DNA from: Aldrovandia affinis
Taxonomy: Eukaryota; Chordata; Actinopteri; Notacanthiformes; Halosauridae
DNA: 64,000 bases
Direction: 5' to 3'
Assembly: GCA_029706075.1 (NCBI GenBank)
Contig: JAINUG010000007.1
Span: 7,379,501 to 7,443,500, forward strand
The notes under the pieces are model-generated. The model searched no databases, was not told where the DNA came from, and saw only the letters and a list, made by a program, of their open reading frames with translations. Positions within the stretch are counted from its first letter, which is position 1. Each line of letters begins with the position of its first letter. A program made the position numbers and the translations under genes. Of this stretch, positions 31,911-44,306 are shown in pieces.

Positions 31911-34640
31911 AGGGTTTTAGGGCTTACAGGATACCCTGAAAATGAGGGTATACCACTTGTTGGCCAACTTATCTTCTTCCCTCCCAGTCTGTATGCTAAT
32001 GCCATATTCTTTAATCTGCAAAAATTAGCTGTCTGCTTTGGCTTAATAATGTCTCCTTTCTCTTTCACCCATCAAAGCCAGCTGATGTTATTGAGGTAAC
32101 TGTGCAGGGTCGAATGAAACAATGTGAGCTGCTCCATTCTACAGGGACAGAAGACACTGTGACCTGTTAAATAGTGAAGTATCAACAGGTTATTAACCTC
32201 AAATTATTCAGCAAAAATGAACCACAGAACCATCACAATAAATTGTATTATTTGTGGCCATCTTTCCAACAGTTAATTAAACCCCTCTAAAATTCCCCTT
32301 GGCTTTCGAAGAAGGAGAAAAGCTATCCTGGCTGGCTAGAAAATTGACAGACAGCAGCTATGAGAAGCTATAGACCCACAAGGGTCTATATATGTGATTT
32401 TCACTGTATGGGAAAAGGAAGTAACACAGATCACATTTAAATGATTTGAGATCCATGGTGCCACATATATGCAATTTATCGTCATTATTTCTTGAACAAA
32501 AACTCTTCATACTTTTAAATGGTTATAAATGACAATGCATTTATTTGATTTAAATTCCCAGTTTCCGCTCTTACAGAGGCAAAATTTTAAAAAAGTACTT
32601 TCTGCTAATATACCATTTAACCAAAGCATGCATATTGTTTTGTCAAAAAATTTGAAAAAAAACCCTACAAAGCAATTTAGACCCGCTCATAAAGTTTGTC
32701 TTTTCAATTATAGATCCATAATCGTACAAAGAGAATTATCTACATGCAGTACCACAGTATCCAAGACCGCAAATTCTGATTACTTATACGTGACTTAGCC
32801 CAAGCCCATTATGCCTGGTGTGAGGACTCATTTTTACTGTGAGAAGTAAAATCCCATCTGAACTTGTCTTTTCATTTTCATGACAGCAATGTGCCCCATC
32901 AAACAAATCAAGCACTTTTTCTGCTATAAAGATGGGAGAATCAGAAAATATGTAAATTGTTGGTTTATGTGGCTTGCTCACACACAGAATCGTTTGTTGT
33001 TGTCAATCTCTCTCTCTTTTTCAAGAATTGGTAAAAAAAAAGAAACAATTATTTGGATTACAAAGGGGAGAAAGGGGGGTGGCAATCCACTAAGCAAACG
33101 GTAGAAGTCACATTTTGACGAGCATTACAGAATAATTACACATATGCTTAGATCGGCTTTCATGGAGGCTGACAATATTTTATGGATTAAAGATGTTAGT
33201 GGTGCAGCCGTCTCTAAGGAACTGGGATCATTCAGACATTCAAATGCAAAAGTGTACCATTTGGAGAGTGTAATGCGGTCTGCCTTGCCTGCCTGGTACA
33301 AATTTTGGAAAAGGCTTTCCCGGAACCAGACATTGGCCACTTAATACCTAAATCTGTTCCCTAATGCAGGGTAGCTAACAAAGGCAGGCTGCTGTCCCAT
33401 CATAGATGCTGCTACAGTGGAATAAAAATAATTAATGTGCAACTGGTAAAACCCACTCCGGTTTTTAAAATTCTGGTTACTGCAACAGATATCAAACATT
33501 AAAGTTTTTTGTAGTAAACAGGAAGGCCTTATCTGCTATTTTTACCTCAATTCTAAAATAAATAAATAAAGTAGAGCAGAATAATGAAAGAAGACATTTT
33601 CTCTTTCACATTCAGTGTCACTTATTCAGTGCTCAGAAATGAGACCCGAAAAGCAAGAAGACGCCACTTTTATCAAACACCTTTCAGAACAGAACACAAC
33701 TGAAACTGTTATTCAGAGCAATGTTCAATTTGCAATGATAGGAAGTTGCTCATTGTTTTTAATAACATTTGTTTCAACATATATAAACCCATGGAAATAA
33801 AAAATAAATACATATAGACAGACATTTGGTAAGATGAAATAAATACATAATAAATACATAATTTCAATTGTAGGAATATATGAATAGCATTATACAGACT
33901 TTATTTTAAAATTCTCTATTTACTAATCACAACTAATCACTGCACAACATATTTCAGTGACTATTCAAATATAACTCATTAGCTATCGTTAGCACCTCTT
34001 TAAATGTTGCTCTATGGGGCCAGATGGGGACTAACAAAACAACAAGATGCCCAAACTTATTCTCACAATCCGTTATCAGGCCAATCAAGGATGTGCTTGC
34101 AAGAGAGGGGAGGTATCTCCGTAAACTAAAATATATGATAAAAGAGAAAACATTTTCTAACTGCAACAAATGAAATCCTTCCAGTCCACTCATTACAGAA
34201 ACCTTTTCAGAAGACTTTCTCTCTGAATATGTGCATTTCCATTCGTTTGGGCTCAGCCATGCAGTAAGTCTGTGATGACCATGGACTGAACACTGGACTA
34301 CTGTTGCATTTTGATTCCATTTGGGTACTGTCATGAAAAATAATATCACACAGTCAATAATGCTCATCTGCATTTGAAACTTCATTACTAGTATCACTGC
34401 TGTGGCAACCTCAACGTAAAAAAGCTGAGAGAGATAATTGTCACATTATTTTAAGAGATGAAAAACTTCAAAACATACAAAGGCTTTAACTATAAAGATG
34501 GATATATAAGCACTTCTATAAGTCAAATCTATGAGATATTATAAAATATGCATCACATATTCACAAAATAAGAAATATCTGCAGAAATCCAACTAAAAGT
34601 GTGAAACTAAGTAGGGGGCAGGGGTTCGACTCCTCCATGC
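31911..34640. other. No gene seen; isolated B-box-like site
   Basis: Non-coding. A 147-codon minus-strand frame (33954-34397) lacks any recognisable motif. GGTTCGACTCC at 34623-34633 is a perfect pol III B box but no A box lies at tRNA distance upstream. Confidence 0.45.
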
Positions 34641-34954
34641 CTGTCCACAGCATGGGAAATATTTTTTCTGACTGCATGTTCTCTTCTCTGCCTCAGGGGC
34701 ACCCGCCCCAAGCCCTAGATCCTGCGAGAAGTGTGAGCTGCCCCCATCAACCGTCACCACCACGCCTACCCCAGTCCCTGGATCTGGACCCCCTTCACGT
34801 GGTTTAACTCCCGCCCCCCCCACTGACTACCTAACTCGGAGGCACAAAGTCATCCAGCCCTGAGTCACCTTGGACTGACCATGATACGGTCTTTTTTGGA
34901 CACACCCTGTGCCAGAAGAGGACGGACTCCCCCTCCCTTTTAGTCTGGTTCCTC

Positions 34955-35901
34955 CAGGGCCGGCTCTACACATTTTGGTGCCCTAGGTGAGATTGGCATT
35001 TGGGTGCCCCCCAAATATTATCAATATTATCACTGATATAATGTTGTAGCCTACTACTAATTTTGGTAGCCTAATAATAAAGCTTGAGACTCAAGGCAAG
35101 CATGAGAGTTTTGCAACTCTGCAATTCAGGTGTAGTAGCTTAGTTTTGGTAATAACTACAGGTGGGTACTAATAAGCTTCAAGCCAAAACGTGAGGGTAA
35201 CTCAGCATCAGCATGCATTCATCCTTCAATCTGTATGAGTCTAGCAGTAGCTCTTAGCATCGCATTATCTAGCTAGCATTAGCTTGTTTATTACTTAGCT
35301 AGTTAGCTCCCTAGCCTCCTACAATAACACAGAAACACAACAAAACGGCATTTTGATGACGTAGCCTACCTCTTAATTGGGCTCTCTTTTCCTCCTCCTA
35401 ATTCCTCCATTTTCTCCCCTGTGCACCTGAAGGCTTGTGCCTTTTCAAAGTCATTGTGCAAATATAAAATCTGTCATCGATCTGATATCTATCTTGTGTC
35501 GCGCTGATGTTGGCTCTCTGCCTGACTGCATCAGTAGTGCGTGCCTCTCTGACCCCGTCACCTGCGCTTGACCCGACAGGCGACAGCACGTCTCTTGGGT
35601 TGCCTGTGATACACGCACATAACCCCCACTTTCAGCAAGCAGCCAGGCATCGTATCCCCCACCTCAGTAACAACATCTCTGTCAAAGTGCAGGCCAGATG
35701 AAACATTATGTGAGGAACAGAACAGGGGTGCAAAGTGTATTTCTTTTTCTTTATTTGTTCATTGGGAGGAAAGGAAAGGGCGCCCACCAGCCACCAGCGA
35801 TTTTTTTTTTTTTTTTTTTTTTGTGAGGGCGACCTGGCGCCCCTAGCCGACATGGCGCCCTAGGCAGCTGCCTGTATGGCCTGTGCTTTGAGCCGGCCCT
35901 G
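34955..35901. mobile_element. Non-autonomous hAT element, 947 bp
   Basis: Inverted ends CAGGGCCGGCTC / GAGCCGGCCCTG with an 8-bp duplication, GGTTCCTC (34947-34954) and GTTTCCTC (35902-35909), one mismatch. Flanking L2 sequence rejoins cleanly. The interior keeps a scrap of transposase N-terminus on the minus strand and a 22-bp T run at 35801-35822. Confidence 0.85.
35398..35454 (-). pseudogene. hAT transposase N-terminal scrap
   Basis: Encodes MTLKRHKPSGAQGRKWRN then stops. The KRxKPSGAxxRKxR pattern is the characteristic start of ZMYM/hAT-type transposases. This supports the hAT call for the surrounding element. Everything downstream of this first segment is lost. Confidence 0.6.
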
Positions 35902-36059
35902 GTTTCCTCCCAAGGTTTCTCCCTATCAAGGGAGTTTTTCCTTGCCACTGTTGCCTTAGGCTTGCTTTTGGGGGGGTCTAGGCCTGGGTTAAGCGTTTTG
36001 TGACGATGCATTTGTGAAAAGCGCTATACAAATAAATTTGATTTGATTTGATTTGATAA

Positions 36060-37140
36060 TCGTATTCATCTCTAGACTGTAACAGCAGCACTGCTTTTTC
36101 AGGGAGCAATTTTCTGTTTGCTTTCTTCCACCAGCCAATGTCTCTGCTCTGGTGGAGCCGGGGCCATGAAATGTCTTTTTTGTTGATGTTTAGACATGGG
36201 AATGTAAAGTATTCACGGTAATTATAGGCATGAAAAATGTATGAAATTACAGTATGTTCAGTGAAATAAAAGTGGGGCCTGGAACAAAAGGCTTTTGCCT
36301 CTGTCAGCAATCTGGTGGTGGCTTTCAGCAGGTGAAGGAGCCCATGTGCGGGATGGGCACGTGAATGCAGCCAGAGGACAGCTCCCCTGCTGGGCTCAGA
36401 TAAAGAGGGGGCGCACAGCACAACTACGCAGATATCGACTGAAACAAGCACTGGCTCCTCTTGGAGAACTTTTTGGGCCAGTTGAAGTGTTACAGATATG
36501 GCACATTTCACCGAACGAGGTGTTTTGAATGGGAGGTGAATGCCAGTGAAGACTTTCATTCACTGGGCCTTTCAAAGGGGTCGGTTGCAGGGGGAGGAGA
36601 ATGAGACAAGCTCAGTGTATCTCCTTCAGATCCCTTTTCTTGTTTTTTGTATGTCTTGTGAGATTCAACAAAAATGATTTATGTATCTGAATGGAATTGA
36701 ATTCTTGGCTATAATTTTTAGCAAAGTGGTGAACGTAATCAAGTTTTCTCAAATTGACAAGGCCACATGTGACCACATTAAATTATTCATTCCATTGTGA
36801 TTAATATCAACTGATTACTAACACTGTTTGGGCTATATTTGTGAAACACGCACAATCATTCTGCATAATTTCTGTTCACAATAGCATTCTCTAAGTTCTA
36901 ATATTGAATTCTAAACTTAGGTAACAAACAAGCCTTTAAATCATTAACCCATACCCATGTGCTCATGAATGCAAAATAAATTCCCTAAATTGACAACCCC
37001 AATTTTTGGTTGATATGGTTGTTGTGTTCAGAAGGAACATAATTTGCATATCATTTTCAAACCCAGAAGGGATTAATAAAGGATAGAATAATGCATGCCC
37101 GTGAGCTGACTGACAGGCATTTTTCCAACCTTTAGATTTA
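36060..37140. other. No gene seen
   Basis: A 193-codon minus-strand frame (35978-36559) begins inside this stretch and runs into the L2 tail. It has no domain and is judged chance. The rest is AT-rich. Confidence 0.5.
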
Positions 37141-37149
37141 ACCATTATT

Positions 37150-37690
37150 TTTCCTTTGAGTGTTTTCAGGTGATGGCGAGTGCAAACGAGCTCTTAATCT
37201 GGATAGCAACGACAATGGGGTGGGAAAAGGGAATGAAAGGAGTTTCCAACTTCTTGGCCTCTCCGTGGCGAAGCCCTTGAAGTCAGGCCACCTGATGAGC
37301 GCACAGTGTTAATTAGAAAGTCCCCCCAAGAGTGCGCGGCCAGGCCGCCGTGCTATCAGCTGTCCGAGTCCCACATCTCACCCGCTCACCTCTTTCAAGT
37401 GCAAAGCGACCTGTGTCTATAAATGTGGCAGAGAATGAAAGTTCACGCCACCTCTGTGGGCTTTGCCCAGGCCCCATTGAGGGCTGTGCCTCTATGAATA
37501 CCACCAAATCTCAAATGAAGGTTTTAATCTCAACATCACATTCAGCCCCTGGAGAATGGGCCTTCCTTTTTAACAACTTCCCCCACCAACCTTTTGTGTC
37601 TGCCCTGCTCCTAAAAGATTTTGCTCTGAACCAGCAAGGGTTATATACCACTGAAAGCCCCCCTTTGTCCTGGTCCCAGTGAATGTTAAG
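37150..37690. promoter_or_regulatory. Conserved-noncoding-like block
   Basis: Unique GC-moderate DNA in AT-rich surroundings, with GTTAATTAGAAAG (37308-37320), CAGGCCACCTGATGAG and CTATAAATGTGGCAGAGAATG. Frames occur on both strands but none carries a motif. Enhancer-like texture, unverified. Confidence 0.3.
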
Positions 37691-39036
37691 GGGAAGGTGA
37701 AAAAAAAGTTTCTCTAGCCAAAAGTAACTCATGCAAGAAACAAGTTCCTTGATAGACACAAACTGTGGCGAGAGAGGTGCACGGGGGAAAGAGAAAGTGA
37801 AAGAATGAGTAGAAATATAACCTCAGAGCTGTTTCCTCACCTCTCCCAAGTGTACACAATTCTCCCCCTCTCTCTTCCAACTCTCCATTGTCATTAGCCC
37901 CTTCAAGGTCTTATTTGTTTTTTGGTTAAAAAAAATAAAAAATACACAGGAGGGTTCATGTTTTATTCAGAATCAAATTTAGTATCAAGTTTATAAAAGG
38001 TCCCATAAAAATGTCTGGAGAGTTATTGGGTCCTCCCGCTCTACCCCCCCACACACACACCTCCTTTGTGAGGGGGCCCTTCCTCATCAGATGGTGGCAC
38101 AATTTCATGACTGAGTGAGAATGAAAACCCACTTAAGATCAGGCCCTTGCTCTGAAGTGACTATTTTTGTTATTTTCTCGCTGAGCAGTAACACCTGCAT
38201 TGTATGCAGAGAGACAGAGAGCATTGAATGGCCTCAGAAAGAAAACCCCTTTCACTCGCAGGCAGCTGGGCTGGCCCAGCGCGCGGGCAGGCCTCTTCAC
38301 TCTTGGATGGGTTTTGTGCAAAGCCCGAATTCGGCAGCCTCTGCTTCACTCCCGCTGGCAGAAAATGACTATAAATTCACTTTGGGAGGACTTTTACAGT
38401 CCAAACACTGTTTGTTTCTCCAGGTCCTGTGCACTGTTTAAACTCATCATAACCTCCAGTTCACATTATAGTACAGCCACTGATTTGATGCTAAATAAAA
38501 AATCTACAATGTATCCCGCATATACTGTATTTAAACATGTGAGCAGTGGTGGTGATGCTGAATGAACATGATCTTAATGTCGCCCCTGTCAGCAGTGCAT
38601 TATTTATGGCAGCGACAGCCAGTGCTGAACACTTGCCTTTTCAATGTAACAGCCCATGTCTGGGCACTTCTCTGAGTGTTGAATAAAAAGCAGCTTTGAA
38701 AGGCCTTTTTCACACAGTGGTATGTGGTTCAAAAGGTTCCCCCAGATTGTTTAGGACCTTTCTGTCCCCCAGTCTTGACCATCGGTGGATGGAAGTAAAT
38801 AGGACAGGCCCACTTCATGAAGTCCTACAGAACAGATGAACTGAGGCCTTCACTGCCCTCTCTTCCCTCTCTCTATACTTGCCCCATTAACCTCTTCCTG
38901 GCCACTGTGTATTCAGCTCTACAGTATTGAGTAGACAATAATATACATTTTATTTCATTATTTCAATCATAGAGACAGACCATCATGCAACTTGATGTTT
39001 AAGACCCCCGCCTCCAAATTTTTATATATATATATA
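37691..39036. other. No gene seen
   Basis: Non-coding, with an (AC)n tract near 38049-38060 and some further CNE-like unique sequence at about 38130-38700. Confidence 0.4.
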
Positions 39037-40017
39037 CACTCAGTGGCCACTTTATTAGGTACACCTTTACACCTGCTCGTTAATGCAATTATCTAATCAG
39101 CCAATCATGTGGCAGCAACTCAATGCATAGAAGCATGCAGACATGGTCAAGAAGTTCAGTTGTTGTTCAGACCAAAAATCGAATGGGGAAAAATGTGATC
39201 TAAGTGACTTGGATGATTGGAATGATTGTTGGTGCCAGACGGGGTGGTGTGAGTATCTCAGAAACTGCTGATCTCATGGGATTTTCACACACAACAGTCT
39301 CTAGAGAATGGTGCGAAAAACAAAAAACATCCAGTGAGTGGCAGTTCTGTGGGTGAAAACGCCTTGTTAATGAGAGAGGTTAGAGGAGAATGGCCAGACT
39401 GGTTCAAGCTGGAAGGTGAAATTATGTTATGCAGTGGTTACCACAGTGGTATGCAGAAGAGCATCTCTGAATGCACACCACATCAAATCTTGAAGTGGAT
39501 GGGCTACAGCAGCAGAAGACCACACTGGGTTCCACTCCTGTCAGCTAAGAACAGGAAAGTGAGGCTACAGTGGGCACAGGCTCACCAAAACTGGACAGTT
39601 GAAGACCGGAGAAACGTCTTCTGGTCTGACGAATCTCGATTTCTGCTGCGACATGCAGATGGTAGGGTCAGAATTTGGCACAAACAACATGAATCCATGC
39701 ATCCATCCTGCCTTGTGTCAACAGTTCAAACTGGTGGTGGTGATGTAATGGTGTGGGGAATGTTTTCTTGGCACACATTAGGCTCATTAACACTAATTGA
39801 GCATCGTTTAAATGCCACAGCCTACCTGAGTCTTGTTGCTCTTGTTGAATGGGAGATTCGTGACATGAATGTGCAGCCAACAAATCTGAGGAACTGCGTG
39901 ATGCTATTATGTCAACATGGACCAGAATCTCTGAGGAATGTTTCCAGCACCTTGTTGAATCCATGCCACGAAGAATTCAGGCTGTTCTGTCCTACCCAGT
40001 ACTAGAAAGGTGTACCT
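39037..40017 (+). mobile_element. Tc1-like transposon, internally deleted and 3' truncated
   Basis: Left end CACTCAGTGGCCACTTTATT after TA at 39035-39036; the right end stops within the inverted repeat (AGAAAGGTGTACCTA). Same family as 15492-16680 but opposite orientation. Confidence 0.85.
39334..40005 (+). pseudogene. Defective Tc1-like transposase
   Basis: A 223-codon frame with the second HTH region, RKVRLQWAQAHQNWTVED, the first catalytic Asp (VFWSDESRFLL) and VMVWGMFSWHTLG. An in-frame deletion of over 100 bp joins YLSLVA directly to the C-terminal EWEIRDMNVQPTNLR, removing the second Asp and the Glu. The protein cannot be catalytic. The N-terminal third is out of frame upstream of 39334. 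Confidence 0.85.
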
Positions 40018-40019
40018 AT

Positions 40020-41370
40020 ATATATACTATTAAAAATTATACACAACAACAAAACATTGGGTAGCCTGCTGGTCTGTCTCCATGTTTGAAATGATGAATT
40101 ATTAAACTATATATTATTTTCTCAACACCTTTAACATTTGTATTGCATGTGTAATTTACTTAGACTTAACTTAGAATTAGACTTAATTTATTTTACTTAG
40201 ATGACCCTTAACGCTGGTTTCTGAATCAATATCTTAACAGGCCAGAAACATGAATTAAATTCCATAGGGTACTATTAAATAAACAACTGACAATGTTTGA
40301 TATTTGTGACATAAAACTGTGTTGAATTTGACAAGAATGGTCGGAGGTGTACAAAACATGTCTTTATTATATTTACATAGCTGAAATTGGCACACATTTA
40401 GGGGGGTAGTAACTAATACTGGGCAGAAAAGTCTTCAACTAGCACTGCTATGCAATATACAATTTATCTGGTTAATCATGTCACAACTTAAACTGGTTTG
40501 TTTTCCCATATATTACTGTACATATATAGTGTGGTTCTCCTCCCTAAAGCACTCTGCTATATCGCTGGAAAATGAGCAGGGCACAGTAACATGGAAACAT
40601 TTGAGTTTTTGGGGTGGTAATATCACCCACCTTTTCAGGAAGTGAGCGGTGAAAGACCCTTCCTTCCCTCCCGTGGGGAGGAGTTTCCCTGTGGCTGGGT
40701 GGATTCCAAAGAACCAGCAGGTACCGGAGCTGGCATTATCCCCATGGATGGGGAGACACAAGCCGGCCTACCCCCACACCGCTGCTCCCCGATGCCTTTC
40801 AACCCCACGCCCTGCTACACAGAAAAGGAGATTAAGATTAATCTCACGTCCGACATGCTGATATTAACACCAATTTTCCCAGCTCCCTTTCACTTGCTGT
40901 ATATTTGGGTTGGAAGTGGTGAAGGGGAAAAATAAAAGACTGGTTCATGAATTAGCCATGGTGACAGGGGCCAGTTTCAAAGGGCAAGGGGGAGTGTGTG
41001 TGTGGTGAAGTTCTGCTGGGGTGAGAATCCCTCTTGCCACACAGATCGCATAGAGCTTTGCTTTGATGAAAACTAGACTCTATTGAAGCTTCATATCACA
41101 GGTAATGGCCATCTGCTCTTTCAGGTTAGTAACATATTTTCCTGCTCATGCTAATGAAACCCTTGTGCCAGATACTTTATTGTGATTATTCATTTTTTCT
41201 AAAAATATTGATATTCAATAAATGTATAAACTGATGATTTATTATGAACTATTTGAATCAATCAGTGGTACATGAATACTGCAAGCATAGCCAGGAAAAT
41301 CTGCTCTCATTCTCCATTAAATTCATAGCCAGACAAACTCTCACAGTAATCCCTGATAATCCAAAGTAAT
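40020..41370. other. No gene seen
   Basis: Non-coding. 40510-41150 is unique and motif-dense, possibly another regulatory block. Frames at 40513-40935 overlap on both strands without motifs. Confidence 0.4.
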
Positions 41371-41371
41371 T

Positions 41372-41623
41372 GGTGGTGAACAAAGTAAAAGTACTTTTAC
41401 TTTACTTTGACTAATTATTGTGCTTAAGTACATTTTAAGTACAGTATCTGTGCTTACTTAAGTATTTCCATTTTTACTTTTACTTTAACTTTCAACAACA
41501 TATATTCCCACCCAACATGAGAAGCAATGTAGGACTTTTTACTTTTACTTGAGTAATATTTTATCAGGGTATCTGCACTTTTACTTTTACTTTGAAAGGG
41601 TTTGTGTACTTTGTCCACCACTG
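41372..41623. repeat. Palindromic hAT-type MITE
   Basis: Ends GGTGGTGAACAAAGTA and TACTTTGTCCACCACTG are imperfect inverted repeats; the interior is full of TTTACTTTTACTT words, the typical 250-bp fish MITE of this kind. No matching 8-bp duplication was found. Confidence 0.6.
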
Positions 41624-42131
41624 TCTATTACTCAAATTCAGTCAAAGGCTTGAGGACTGAAATTTATTCTCTGCTAATAAGTCTCTACAACATTTTTGAA
41701 GGACAATGAGGGCTGCCTTACTCTGATCAAAATGCTTACTATTAGGATACTACTTTACAAATAAAGCTGTGGGTGAGTTTTGGAGGCATTTCATGCCAAC
41801 TTCTGTTTTTAATTATTTAATTAATAATATTAATTAGCATTTTATTAATTTACTTTTTAACAACATTTCTTTTTAAGAACATGTCTTGAATAGTTTATGA
41901 GCGATCGCTGAAGACTGTCCTATGTAAAATGTTTTATTATGGTCTGTTCTATACAGATAATCAGCCAATTGAGCCGGGGTAAACCTGCATGCACACCGGC
42001 CCTCCAGGAACTGAATTTCCCACCGCTGCATCACAGCATTTACCACTGAGTCTAACTTCAAGTTATGCTGTAAGTGACAAACAAGTAGTTTGATATAGTA
42101 GTTATATTCTTAACAGCTCTGTGTTAGATTA

Positions 42132-42190
42132 GTGGTTCCCAAACTTGGTCCTGGAGACCCACTGTTCATGCTGGTTTTTGATCAGATCAA
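42132..42190. repeat. Fragment of a hAT-type MITE end
   Basis: GGTTCCCAAACTTGGTCCTGG... resembles the end of the element at 50059-50325 (AACCCTGGTCCTGGAG). The partner end is not visible. Confidence 0.4.
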
Positions 42191-42399
42191 CTACTGTTTT
42201 CATGGTCTGTAATGTGCTATATGGCTAGGGCCACCACTTTGATACTGTAATGTGACCTGCAGGGTATTCTCAAGGTATCCCTGTAGCCACTCAATCAGCA
42301 CCGTAACGTGACTAATTATACGATTCCACATTATTATTTGTGACCATTATAAAAGCAATGAGTTTACATTATTATAGTGAGGGTGAAGGAAAGAAAAGA

Positions 42400-43720
42400 T
42401 AAACATGGATGGAACGTAAAATCCAGCATGTCACAAATGATTGCAACAATATCTGCCTGGTACATTGCATACTGACGGGTTTAATTTATTTAGCACAACT
42501 TGCAATTTAACAATAAACCCGCAAAAAAGACTCAATTATTCCATTATAAAAAGTGGATAATGCCAAATTACGTGCATTTTTAAACAAGCACGACAGTTCA
42601 CCTCAGTTGCGGGAGGCATCAAAAGCTGCCTAGAGGACTTTGAGGTGGATTTCAACAACGTGAATACATGTGTGTCCAACAATGCAAGTTATATGTTAAA
42701 AGCATACCAAAATAACCTTAAAAGCTTGCTCCCAAATTCAGTTAATTTAAATTGCAATGCCCACATAGTGGCACTAGCAAGTAATATTTGGGCAAGTTAT
42801 TTACAGAAAGTTGACAAGCTTGTGGCCATTGTCAAAAAAGTTACAACATTGCTGAGAAAATGTGTTACATGGAGAATCTGATGAACAGGATTATAGAGCA
42901 AGGTTCCACCGTATCAATAAAACTCCCTCCTGAGCCATGCAAAACAAGATGTGGCAGTTGGTATTCTGCTGTATCATACCACCTAAAGTACTTCAGTTTC
43001 TGAATGAGATTTGTTGACCTGGAGATGGACATCACACTGAACACTGTTCTGGTAGAGTTTGAGGCTTTGTTGAGGGATAAAGTTTGGAGATGCAGCTTCA
43101 TCACTCAAAATGGCAATAGTCTGATTAACATGGTCTGGTGGATTGAAAGTCCTGACATCTGAATCCACGAAAACTACAATAAAATTGAACATCTTATAAA
43201 TGAATACAGAACACTGGCTCAGCAGACACACAGCACAGATTGAACAATATGCCACCAATGCGTCAAAACATTCAACAAAGTTACAGAGAAACTAAACTAC
43301 AACCCTCATCCTCTAAAAAATAAACTATGTTTCTTTCATCCAGCTGACACATTTCTAAAGGCTGTTAGGATTTTTGACACCGAGCAAGTTTGCAGCCTCG
43401 ATGTGACAACCCTCCCACTAGACTCGATTCCAGGTTTTGATCAGTATTGTAAATCCAAGCTGGGCAATTCCAATGCACAAGACTGCAATGAAATAGGGGG
43501 AATTCTGGGATGGAGCTGAAAAACATTTCCAAATTGTACACAGAAGGCAAAACAGTACTTCAGAAACGAAACAGTAGTCAATTGTAACCAATTCTGTCAA
43601 ATCAAAAACAAATTTTCACCAATCTTCGTCAATTAATGACAGAAGACACTGTCAAACAACTAACCATGGCCAAATTTAATCAAAGATTTTACAGCTTTAC
43701 ATTTTCATATGATGTGTAGC
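42400..43720 (+). pseudogene. hAT-family transposase pseudogene
   Basis: Plus-strand translation gives a run of hAT core sequence: LEDFEVDFNNVNTCVSNNAS, then NLNCNAHIVALASNIW, then PPEPCKTRCGSWYSAVSYH and LEMDITLNTVLVEFEALL (42640-43090). The order matches the RNase H-like domain of vertebrate hAT transposases (VSDNA, C.AH, TRW.SW). Stops and frameshifts break it after about 42880 and again near 43000. No termini identified. Confidence 0.6.
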
Positions 43721-44200
43721 CTTTATGACATTCACCGCTTTCGTGGTGGGGGGTGAGATCCAAAACAAGAGTGGTCTGGGGGTTCTCCCCTATAAAACCT
43801 TTACATAAAACTTAAATATACCACATCCTAGTGATTTAGTCCCAGAGAAAATAAAACGTCATCTTAACAAAAGTTAGCTTATCATTTTATGTCAGTGCAT
43901 GATTTAAATCTTGAGAACTTAGTTTGTTGTGCCAATTGCAGTCACACACTACTCTGCTGTAAGAGTTCTAACTGTTCAAAATGATCAGCGGTTATTTTCA
44001 ACACAATTCAAAATGAGACAAATAGGGTAACAGAGTCTGCCACATCATCAGATGGAATACATTAAAGGCATATAAGGTGTAATTATTTTTCTTTAGTACA
44101 CATTATATCATTTCACCTATTTATTTGGCATTGCAGCCTCAATAAGTGTTTGCAACTCACTCATAACTGCATTGTTATTAACCCGTAGAGCAGCTTAAGA
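43721..44200. other. No gene seen
   Basis: AT-rich DNA of unknown origin between the hAT pseudogene and the L2 fragment. Confidence 0.5.
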
Positions 44201-44306
44201 CCAACAAGAAAGAGCCAGTGGAAACTGTCTTGTGTCCTGCCTAAATATCGGGCTGATTATGAAGTACTACTGCTAACTTGTAAAGCAGTGCATGGACTTG
44301 CACCTA

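Larger units (their letters stand above)
34640..36057 (+). mobile_element. L2-type LINE 3' end interrupted by a hAT element
   Basis: 3' untranslated tail of a fish L2-type LINE (CTCTGCCTCAGGGGCACCCG..., then AAGGTTTCTCCCTATCAAGG..., AAGCGCTATACAAATAAATT) ending in (TTTGA)n microsatellite at about 36037-36056, the usual L2 terminus. The tail is split by the insertion at 34955-35901. The same tail recurs at 46650-46970. Confidence 0.8.

Noticed and set aside
33954..34397. 147-codon minus-strand frame
   Set aside because: No recognisable motif, no splice or promoter context, AT-rich surroundings.
35978..36559. 193-codon minus-strand frame
   Set aside because: Its 3' part is antisense to the L2 tail; no domain.
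41372..41623. CRISPR-like array of TTTACTTTTACTT words
   Set aside because: Eukaryotic MITE interior; the repeats are contiguous and irregular with no spacers.
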